A DNA stretch of 64,000 nt, taken from contig JAPYMA010000823.1 in NCBI GenBank assembly GCA_035041965.1, forward strand, positions 32,126-96,125. Direction: 5' to 3'. Shown here piece after piece: positions 55,495-64,000 of the stretch. Within the stretch, counting starts at the first letter, position 1; each line of letters begins with the position of its first letter. This DNA is from Anisakis pegreffii (lineage: Eukaryota > Nematoda > Chromadorea > Rhabditida > Anisakidae). The position numbers and the translations under genes are program-made. A model generated the notes under the pieces. The model was not told where the DNA came from, did no database searches, and was given only the letters and a program-made list of their open reading frames with translations.

Positions 55495-56722
55495 CTACGC
55501 TAAGCACACTCGACTTTGCAACCACGTTTGTGCAAAATTGGTGTTATCATCTTCGAAATCGAGAACGTCATCAAAATTTTTAACGATATCTTTATAATTC
55601 TGCTTAGTTGCATCATTTCGAGTCACGGCGAGCAAATGTTCACCTTTGTTTCGCAATAGTTCCGATACGTTTACAGCTACCTTTTCATCTCGAATGCTGC
55701 AATCACTCGTTTATTCTCACGAGTTTCAGTTATTTGCTGCCATATTCAAAACCGGGATAAAGTGAGCTTAGTCGATATTCGTTCATTTTTTTGGTCTGCG
55801 GCATTCTTCAGAGTGAATCGAAACCCATTCAAAGTGACAAAGAGCCATATGATAGAGTTGTTGAATGCAGTAGCTCAATTTTGAAACGTTTGTGAGAAAT
55901 TCGAGTTCTGTTTGGGTCATGTCGTCAGAACCATTCGATCTTCGGATTATATGGATTTACGTGCCACTCTGCTAATCCACCTCTGTCATCATCAACTACT
56001 CCAAATAGTAGTTGACTCAGTGCAAAGGAAATCCATGCAGCAGGTTACTCAAGTGACTACCTGATAAAAGCGAAAATCATAATAGAAGAGTATCCAGACG
56101 GTATCTTTGGAGTGGTCTCATTGGCTAGCGCTACCAGAGCACTGAAAACTTAATTCCACCTTCAGTTTTATTTTCATGTTGTAACGGTTTGTTATATTAT
56201 CGTAAATAGGATGATTCTGAGGGTAGACCCGTCCTGATGTCTTGCAGATTATCATCGATTAATCGTTTTGTCGAAGGTTCTGGAGGTCTTCCCATTACAT
56301 TTGTTCTATCGCATGCACATAACCTCCAGAAAAATCTTAGATTCATTTCTGCGAGGGCAACTGTAGAATCACTCTTATCACCGTTTGCTTGAGAATTGCT
56401 ATGATCACAATTGTTCATTTGATGATATTGGTTGGACATGGTTCCGAAGGGGTACACACTACATAATCTTGGATACATCGCTAATCTTCTCGCATACTGC
56501 AGTGAATGGAAAGGAACGATGAGGTAACCGTACATAAGTAAGCGACATACCTTCCAAGATTGAATTTCACTCCTTTGGCTATTTTAAATGAATTATTGAC
56601 AGCCGTCATCACCACTGATTGATCGTTCGTGTACTTCTTCAGAATCCAGGTGAAATCACTTTGCGTTCTCTTGTTTCATTCAAACGCAGTTCTGTGATGA
56701 AATCAATAGCCAGGGGTTCCAT
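55495..56722 (-). pseudogene. VWA-domain membrane protein, broken proximal copy
   Basis: Exon 2 equivalent 56551-56722 keeps its acceptor and a good GTATGT donor. Relative to the distal copy it lacks 22 bases in mid-exon plus one codon, which shifts the frame into a TGA. The short exon 3 equivalent near 55930 has ACAAC where the distal copy has the ACAG acceptor. The last exon equivalent 55495-55696 stays open with the same end, VCLA and stop. Exon 1 with the membrane anchor is absent. An open frame of 112 codons at 56197-56535 covers what is intron in the distal model. I regard the copy as a pseudogene that may still be transcribed. Confidence 0.65.
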
Positions 56723-56879
56723 CTGAAATTTATTCACTGCATATCTCAAAACGACAAAAATAATTTCGTCAAAAAAGATTGCAAAAATTTGATCTCGTCG
56801 ATCGGTTTTATCGTAAGCTTTTCACCAATATTTTGGATGACTTCAGGACAACACTGCATGACTTGCCCTCAAGTCATCC

Positions 56880-57490
56880 ACAAATTTTCAGTGTGTAGTT
56901 GAAATGAGATCCTCTTGAGCGTGATCTGGAACCTTATTGATCTGGATCTGGAAATGACCTTATCAATTATTACTTGGACATCGAGTGGTTGTTTCGTCGA
57001 TCGCGGTGAGCGATCGGCGGAATATTTATTTTATTAGAGTAATGATTATTTTTTGAATTGGTATTTTACTGCGTTTAATTATGCAAAGTATTTACGGCGA
57101 TTAATTAATTACTCGGTTGTGTTCGCTTGGCCTGCTCGCCTAGCCAGCGGGTGGCGTGAATTGAGGCTAAAACAATGTGGACGGAAACATTGCGAGCATT
57201 GTGGCCAGCAACGTTATAAACGTTTGATAGCCTGGCCGATCTAGGTAATCTAGGTAATCTAGTTGAAATGAGATGAGAAAATTTACTTGTTCCGTGAATT
57301 ATTCTCACCATGACTGCACACTAGAAAATTGTTATAAGTCTATCTTCCAAGTTGAAAGGTTTGAATTCCGAATTTCCGCCTGTATACTATAAGTAGAACG
57401 CTGAAGGAAATGAGTGAAACTTTGTCAAATTCTGTTACCTAAATAAAGGATTGATTTACATTCGAAAGCATCCAGAAATTTCGGCACGAA
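56880..57490. other. About 600-bp insertion specific to the proximal duplicate
   Basis: The distal copy has about 120 bp between exon 2 and the shared TAACGTTGATTTGGAGT block; the proximal copy has about 760 bp. The extra DNA includes a GC-richer core (57110-57245) with a plus-strand frame containing ARLASGWRELRLK and a cysteine pair, and tandem CTAGGTAAT units. A 10-bp inverted repeat (56834-56843 with 56871-56880) lies at one edge. No clear terminal repeats or target-site duplication were found. Confidence 0.5.
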
Positions 57491-57690
57491 ATTTCATCCG
57501 CTATTCATCATAACTAACGTTGATTTGGAGTCTATTTACAATGTGCTAGAATATTGTTACAATGAACTGTAATGAATTCGATTATGTACATTGTGTTGTT
57601 CCTCTAGTTTTTGCTGTCCTATGCGCATCTGTAGGTTGAGTTAAACAAGTTCCTCATAGTGGGAGAACAACTGTTTTCTGATCTGCTTAA

Positions 57691-60237
57691 GACCTCATCT
57701 GCATCCTATTTGTTAGGTGAATTGTTCTCAATGTGGTTGCACATTTGAAATTTTTATATGTGACTGTGATTGCACAAAATTTAAATTTTAATATGTGGGC
57801 ACCTAATTGACTGTGCTCGATTTATAAGATGCACTGAACGAGTTATCACGACAATGACGAAATAGCCAATGAAGTTTAAATACAATCAGAACTTGTAATC
57901 TGCTAGGCGATAGCGTTCCATAAAGTGCGATACTGATAAGCATGTTTATGGACATGATAATTGATTTCTTAGCAAGACGTTGCTAGAGTTGGTTAGAACC
58001 ACAGCTGATTCAATCAGAAAATGCTGTTTGATACAAATGAACAGTCAGTCACATGAAGACCATCCATATGTCATACCTCTTATGATTTAAACCTATCAAT
58101 CGTAAAACAACAAATGTAAGTTGCAAATTTGCTGCGATTAAAACGTTGCAAAATTCTTCGAAGCTATTTCATTCGAATCAAATTCCTCAATATATGGAAT
58201 ATTGTTGGAACGTATCTTTTGCTGATGTGTATCTTTCAAAATGTTACACTCAGGGGATCATTACATAAAAACGAATATTTATCTTTTGCTCACGCTCATA
58301 CTCAATGAAATATTTATGCACACATTGGCAAACCTTTTTGCCAATAAGTCAAAAACGTTGACCTGATAATCACCGAAGCGTCAGTGTTACGATATGACTT
58401 GTTAGTATTAATGAGTCATTCAATTGTGCCAAGCGAATATCAACAAAAAATTCTGGCCACAAAAAATATCTAATGACAAAGATGAATGATGCGCACTTTA
58501 TGCCGTTAGCAATCCATCTTAGCAATGGGATTAAAAATGACTGAATTGTCTGGCAGTAAGCATTGTTTTACATGAACATTACAAGAAATGTGCTGTTCGC
58601 AGTGTTTATTTCAATTGTTTTTGTTTTAGTCTCAAAATCATTATTGTATAAGTGAATATAGCATGCTTGATCAATTCCATCTGCAGTTGAAGGAAATGTT
58701 CTTCTAGTGGTATCGTCGAATTCCAAGAAAATTCCATGGGATAATGATGATTCTGATCAAGCTTGGTTCAGCTGCTGAATTGACATCGATTTTGCAAATT
58801 ATTACATTTTACAATATCAATTCAAACTGACAAGGTTAGTTCAATACACTGAAAACCTTTTCCCCGCCATATCTCGCGTCCTCCTTGTCCGTAGCAAAAT
58901 TTGCAGACCCATGATCAGCTACACGAGCTCCATAAAGCGATATATGTCTCATCTCGAAAGGCGGGGGTAAATTTGTGACTTTTCCTCGTGAGTGCTCTGC
59001 GGATTTTCACGATTACTTCGAATTGGTGAATTTGATCTTCTCAGTTTTCTAATTATATTTTTGTTTGTATCTTATCGCCTTGATTGAATTTTTTGACGTG
59101 TTGATGAACGATCAATTACTTTTTGCAGCCTTCAGGAAACGGAAATCTCATTCGTGAGGTGATGATTTTGCAATTCGCCCTTGTAATTTTGCTTGTGATG
59201 ACGATTTCACTTGATTTTGTATGAACTATCAATTTACTTGTGACATTTTAGAATCGTTAATGATTCCCTTGTCACGATCATTGCTATCTTCGTTTTTTAG
59301 CCAAAAAGTTTTCATCCTTTCAATTCGTTTCAGCACTGTCGTATCAATGTCATGCAATAAAATCAAATCATCAATCTAACACAAAGGTAATCATTTCATT
59401 TCTTTCAAACATAATAAATGGTTTGAAGACAGAACGAAAAATAAAATGAAACAACTGAATATGATGCAATACATTGGAATGTGTTTCAAAATAATATTAT
59501 AAAAACATATCAAAGTCTCTCGACTTTAACAACCTAATCGTCTTTGCAGTCGCAATCGAACTGGTATCTAATGGTCATTATCGCTACTTTTTCTAAGGAA
59601 TGCAAGAATTAGTCATCATTGAATAAACAGCAAGTAGTTTATTTTTGCAGGCCATGATCCTTTTTTCCGGCAGAGAACACGATATAGTAGAAGAAATGAC
59701 ATTCATTTGCTATGATTTGATCTCATCGATGAATCGACCAAACAAAATGACTGAATGATCAGACGTGTGTTGTTGCAATGTTATTATGAAAATAACCATG
59801 CTTTGTGCGACCAACGACCTTAAGCAGTCGCCTAACTAATAGTAAGCAGAACTAACTAAGCATGTCCAGCTGGTTCTAAATGATGTGTTTGGAAAGGTAG
59901 AAGTAAAACTGTTATGTAGATGCTACATTTCGGTGATTGACATACTTCGGCTAACAAACTAGTCATCGATCAGCAATGTTGCTGTTCCTATTGGTTTCAC
60001 TGCCTTCAAACTAACGGACTAGCAAATATTAACTTTTATTAATGGAAGGCCAAGACTTTGAATATTTTTATTTATATCAAGGGGGTGTTTATATCATATC
60101 ATATTTATGAAAAATTTCAACTGTTCTATGCAAAGACAATCATTTATATGATTCACTTGCATCATTCCTCTTCATATAGCTAGTTACTCCTATAGCAAGA
60201 AGTGGTAAAGATGAAGCCGATCTGAACTGAAAACTAA
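57691..60237. other. Spacer between the two VWA copies
   Basis: About 2.5 kb of AT-rich DNA with no exon chain recognised on either strand and no further match to the duplicated blocks. Confidence 0.5.
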
Positions 60238-60576
60238 ATGAGTGTGCGGATTGTTCTGTCCATTCTTGTTATTAATTTCTACGAGCGCCATTCGATGATG
60301 TTACCATTCGATTGGTTTTCATTCGAATTCAAACAATTTCAAGTAGCTGTGGTTTCATATGATCAGATTTTCGAAGATGTGCGCTGCAATCACATTCTCT
60401 CGCTCGATCAACAAATTTCGTTGCGTCTAACTTCGTACTGGCTCATCAGATTCACGTCGCGCTTTTCTTACAGTGGTGTTAACAGCAATTACCACCGTTT
60501 CCTACTAGGCATCGAAAGTTATTTAAGGTGTTCATCGCACTGTGATAACTATGAAAATTTGGATCGTTCATACTGA
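60238..60576 (+). CDS. Hypothetical protein, single open frame of 112 codons
   Basis: ATG at 60238 opens a 112-residue frame ending in TGA at 60576. It has a hydrophobic start (VRIVLSILVINFY), FDWFSFEF, and cysteines near the end (RCSSHCDNY). Codon choice mixes TTC, CTC, ACG and TCG more than the flanks, which suggests coding. There is no acceptor right before the ATG, no recognised family, and it runs against all neighbouring genes. It could be an exon of a larger gene or chance. Confidence 0.3.
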   Translation: MSVRIVLSILVINFYERHSMMLPFDWFSFEFKQFQVAVVSYDQIFEDVRCNHILSLDQQISLRLTSYWLIRFTSRFSYSGVNSNYHRFLLGIESYLRCSSHCDNYENLDRSY

Positions 60577-60659
60577 ATGAAATAATATACTGACAGCGAA
60601 GTGATTCATTCTCTGATTTATTTTGCAGAACAGACAATTAACAGAACACTCGTTTCGAA

Positions 60660-63060
60660 CAGAATATGAATCCGCATGATTCGAGATCGTGTATATACAA
60701 TACATGAAAACAGTGAGAGTTCTTATTAATACAGATTATTTCGGAATTGCTGTGTGGGTCGGCTGACAGTAATGAATTCCTCGGATCGGCTACTTCACGT
60801 CAGATCATGTCTTAAATATCCGTTTGGGAATGCTGAAAAATGAAATCAGATCAAAACGAGCTTTTCACATACTTCTTGTATAAAAATAAACGTTTTCAAA
60901 ATGGAGAGCGTGAAAAGATTGAGTTTGAGGTGCGTCTGTGACTATAAACCTAGCACCACTTAAAAGAGTGCGATTTCAAGCCGGATTTTTATTATTGAAT
61001 TCAACGAAATCTAATAAGCATTATAGAATTGAATGAGGACTGCGTGCATCGATTCAGAAACAATTAGAATTCTTTGAACGGAAATTCGCCAATAGTAAAA
61101 TATACAGAATCAAAATATCCTCAAGAAAAAAGGATTTGATTAATGGAAGCTGACTATTTATTTGTTAGAGATAAACAATCGCGTCTGATGGATATCGCAC
61201 AAACCTAAGCAAAAGTAGTCTCATTTACGATATTTTCGTTCCATGAACAGTTGTGCGATCCTACGAGACCGCTTTAGTTATCAATCAAATTGTGATATAC
61301 AGGTTAAATTTTTGGACCTTAACGGGCTAATGCAGTCTGATATCGTTATTCGACGACGGCATAAATGATAATTTCAATAGTAAACTAATCGCTTGACAAC
61401 TGGTTGAATCAAAGGGTGAATTTGGATCTGAATATCGCATTCTACTGATTCTGAGATTGCATCCTTACAAGCTCCAACTTCATGGTGCCTTCCACGAACA
61501 AATTGAAGGAATATAAAGAAAAAACAATGTAAAGCATTACGCTAAGCACACTCGACTTCGCAACCACGTTTGTGCAAAATTGGTGTTATCATCTTCGAAA
61601 TCGAGAACGTCATCAAAATTTTTAACGATATCTTTATATTTCTGCTTAGTTGCATCATCTCGAGTCACGGCAAGCAAATGTTCACCTTTGCTTCGCAATC
61701 GTTCCGATGCTTTTACAGCTACCGCTTCATCTCGAATGCTGCAATCACTCGTTACTTCTCATCTTTATTAGTTATTTGCCGCCATATTCAAAACCGGGAT
61801 AAAGTGAGCTTATTCGATATTCGTTCATTTTTTGGTCTGCGGCATTCTTCAGAGTGAATCGAAACCCATTCAAAGTGACAAAGAGCCGTATTATAGAGCT
61901 GTTGAATGCATTAGTTCAATTTTGAAACGTTTGTGAGAAATTCGAGTTCTGTTTGGGTCGTAACGTCAGAACTAATGGATTTTCGGATCATATGGATTTA
62001 CGCGCTATTCTTCTAATCCACTGCTCTCATCATCAAGTACTCCAAACAGTGGTTGACTTATTGCAAAGGCAGTTTACTCAAACGGTTACCTGTCAAAACC
62101 AAACATCATAATGAACGAAGAGTAATTAGACGATTTCTCTTGAGTGGTCTCACTTGCTATTGATTCCAGAGCACTGAAAATTTAATCATATCTTCAGTTC
62201 ATTTTCACTTTGCAACTTTGGTTTGATTTACGGCCACAAATATAATGTGATTCAGAGGATAAATTTGTCCTGAAACTTGGAGATTATGACTGATCGGAAA
62301 ATTCTACTGTTCTTCCAGTTGCATTTGGTTTAACGTATACGCATGACCCACAGAAAAATCTTACATCCATTCCTCCGAGGGCACTTCTATTCACCGTTTG
62401 ATTGAGAATTGCTATGATCATCACTGTTCATTTGATGATTTTGGTAGGACAGTGTTCCGAAAGGGGTCACATTAGACAGTCTTTGAATCTCCTCTAATCT
62501 TCTCGCATACACCAGTCAGGGGTAAGGAACAATGGAACATCCGTACATGGATAAGTGACAGACCTTCCGAGATTGAATTTCTGCCCATCCGTTGTATTAA
62601 TGAATGAATCTCTAACAGCATCCTTAACCACAGATTTATTGTTCGAGTAATTCTGCAACTTCCAAGTAAAATTTTTACCGACTAAGCCAATTCTCACTTT
62701 GCGTTTTGCTGTTTCATTCAACTCCAGCTCGTTGACGAACACTTCAGCCACAGGTTTCATCTGAAATTAATATCTAAAAATAATGAAAGTGATTTTCTTG
62801 AAAATGTGTTCAACTGACCGATTTTGTCGGAAGCTTTTCAACATTGTTTTGGATGACATTAAGCATAAATTTTCATCCACTATTCAGCATAACTAACGTT
62901 GATTTGGAGTATATTTTCAATGTGCTAGAATATTGTTACAATGAACTGTAATCATTCCGATTATGTACATTGTGTTGTTCCTCTAATTTTTGCTCTCCTA
63001 TGCGCATCTGTAGGTTGAGTTACACAACTTCTTAAGGTTAAGGGAAATGCTATCTTTCGA
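60660..63060 (-). repeat. Tandem segmental duplication, distal copy (partner 54760-57690)
   Basis: Contains exons 2-4 of the VWA gene and its 3' flank. See the proximal copy for the paired blocks. Here the region matching the terminal exon 54732-55019 is degenerate. Confidence 0.9.
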
Positions 63061-63539
63061 TCTGCTGTAACAATAAAATTGTGACTCACCCATATTCCGC
63101 TGGAGATTGCTGCAGATTGAGTGATATCGAATAACATCGTCAGAAGTAATTGTTGTTTACTTATTGTACATGTTACTAGTGGTAAGGTGGTTGTAGGACC
63201 AGAATGGGTAGTAGTTGTGGGAGTGGTACTAGTACTGTTGATTTTCACAGTAAAAATATGGGTCGGGGTTGTGGTCGTTACACCGCTCGATGATGTAGTA
63301 TATGCGCTGGGTGCCGCTGGGGGCGATTTTTTCCTTAAGCCAAGTCCCAACCCGAGCCCGAGAATCAAGATAAATAGCAATACCGCTGCTGTTACTATCG
63401 CTACTATCTTCCATCGCTTCATCAAAAACTCTTTCAAATTTCCGCATCGCTTAACAATTTCTGCACGAATTCCTGCAGTCCGTTTCGCGGATTCTTCTCC
63501 CGATGACCAATGTGAAAGAAATTTCGTTGCGTTTGACAT
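61537..63539 (-). CDS. Type II membrane protein with mucin-like stalk and von Willebrand A-type domain
   Basis: Model in coding order: 63090-63539, 62564-62760, 61866-61898 and 61537-61738, giving 293 residues with consistent phases. The ATG directly follows a TTCAGTCAG acceptor. Residues 1-43 are cytoplasmic and basic, and 44-68 are a membrane helix ending in a GL repeat. Residues 79-120 are a Thr/Ser/Pro-rich stalk likely to carry O-glycans. From about 124 the pattern fits a VWA fold: a strand with DITQS (138-142), VRIGLVGKNFTWKL, a SVVKDAVRDS helix, SIIRLFVTLNG, and a C-terminal ASERLRSKGEHLLAVT with FDDVLDF. The metal-site residues look degenerate. Exons 3-4 depend on weak donors (GTCTGT, GTTTCG), so the middle is the least certain. 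VWA domains bind ligands in adhesion or the matrix; the ligand here is unknown. Confidence 0.6.
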
Positions 63540-63695
63540 CTGACTGAATATCGGCTTTTTATGAAATGTATTCTAAGGATTGCAACGGATGACGCTAAAA
63601 GAATGATGGGGCGGTTAAAAAATAACGCAGTTCAAAGTTGATCAATTCAAACGAATCGGCGTATTGCAATGAAGAGGTTATGAAAAAAGTATTAT

Positions 63696-63923
63696 TCAAA
63701 ACAAGTCAATATTTTTTTCGTTGAACATCAGAAGTTCGACAATTGTTGAAATTATCGCATGTTGGTGAGAAATTTTTCCTTCGTTTAATAGATCGTGGAA
63801 ATTTGGTGAATTTTCGCGTAGCGCGTAAAATGATGTCGTGCTCCCTAAAAAGTCTAGATGCGTAACAGTGTATTGAAGCAAGCATCGATGCATCTGCAGT
63901 CCCAATTCACCGAGATTTTGCAT
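63696..63923 (-). CDS. Hypothetical protein or terminal exon, 75 codons
   Basis: The frame starts at ATG 63923, just behind a CCTTTAAG acceptor-like site, and ends in TGA at 63696, 160 bp upstream of the VWA gene start on the same strand. It begins MQNLGELGLQMHRCLLQY and includes RENSPNFHDLL; codon use is balanced. It has no signal sequence or recognised domain. It may be the last exon of a gene continuing beyond the window, or a 5' exon of the VWA gene if a donor is hidden. Confidence 0.3.
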   Translation of the reverse strand: MQNLGELGLQMHRCLLQYTVTHLDFLGSTTSFYALRENSPNFHDLLNEGKISHQHAIISTIVELLMFNEKNIDLF

Positions 63924-64000
63924 TGCTTAAAGGTGAGAGTTTTTTTTGCCATACTCAATTTATGCAGAATACGAAGTCGAACCCGAACAAAAGGACAATT

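Larger units (their letters stand above)
54760..57690 (-). repeat. Tandem segmental duplication, proximal copy (partner 60660-63060)
   Basis: Long stretches match the distal copy in order: 55080-55260 with 61120-61310, 55485-56000 with 61525-62080, 56160-56730 with 62170-62765, and 57490-57650 with 62865-63025. The match stops inside intron 1 of the distal gene, so exon 1 was not included or was lost. The best-kept part is the last coding exon and its flank. Confidence 0.9.

Noticed and set aside
56197..56535. 112-codon frame in the proximal VWA copy
   Set aside because: The matching region of the distal copy is frameshifted and intronic in the model, and its start overlaps the exon 2 donor, so it is probably chance openness.
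63121..63543. 140-codon plus-strand frame
   Set aside because: It is the complement of VWA exon 1; the Thr-rich stalk and hydrophobic helix keep the opposite strand open.

Overview
The window looks like nuclear DNA of a nematode. It is AT-rich and spliced: coding exons of about 30-250 bp sit between introns of about 40 bp to 2 kb, with TTTCAG-type 3' splice sites. Several first coding exons lie directly behind a splice acceptor, as expected for spliced-leader trans-splicing. The best protein matches are to families known from C. elegans and other nematodes. The species cannot be fixed from the sequence. The fairly large introns and many short repeats would suit a larger parasitic chromadorean genome, but that is inference. 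Provided long reading frames sometimes begin at TTG, so starts here were re-derived from splice sites and ATG codons.

Layout. 1-2 kb: a phase-consistent chain of four plus-strand exons of an unrecognised gene. 7.6-9.4 kb: a complete four-exon plus-strand gene for a four-transmembrane LAPTM-like protein. 9.4-21.5 kb: gene-poor, with repeats, one small predicted secreted protein (minus strand, 16.6 kb) and an isolated terminal exon (21.5 kb). 22.95-27.8 kb (minus): a complete nine-exon leucyl-aminopeptidase-like gene of the NPEPL1/W07G4.4 type. 31.5-32.2 kb: an unassigned long open frame. 32.8-37.1 kb (minus): a complete ten-exon ADP-forming succinyl-CoA ligase beta subunit (SUCLA2 type) with a mitochondrial presequence exon. 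37-42.7 kb: gene-poor and full of short repeats and palindromes. 42.75-46.3 kb (minus): exon fragments of an unidentified, apparently decaying gene. 46.5-54.2 kb (minus): a 13-exon type-B carboxylesterase with signal peptide, intact catalytic triad and C-terminal membrane anchor. 54.7-63.5 kb (minus): a tandem duplication of a membrane-anchored von Willebrand A-domain gene. The distal copy (61.5-63.5 kb) gives a full frame; the proximal copy (54.7-57.7 kb) is broken.

The genes do not form an obvious pathway or operon. Two are housekeeping: the TCA-cycle ligase and the cytosolic-type aminopeptidase. The others are surface or endomembrane proteins. Short non-autonomous transposon-like repeats of at least three families lie in introns and intergenic DNA, along with several near-perfect palindromes, including a 75-nt-arm inverted repeat at 22.3 kb and a perfect 21-bp hairpin at 40.8 kb. 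Exon coordinates come from reading frame, phase and splice-site consensus by eye. Family names rest on recognised motifs, not on a database search.
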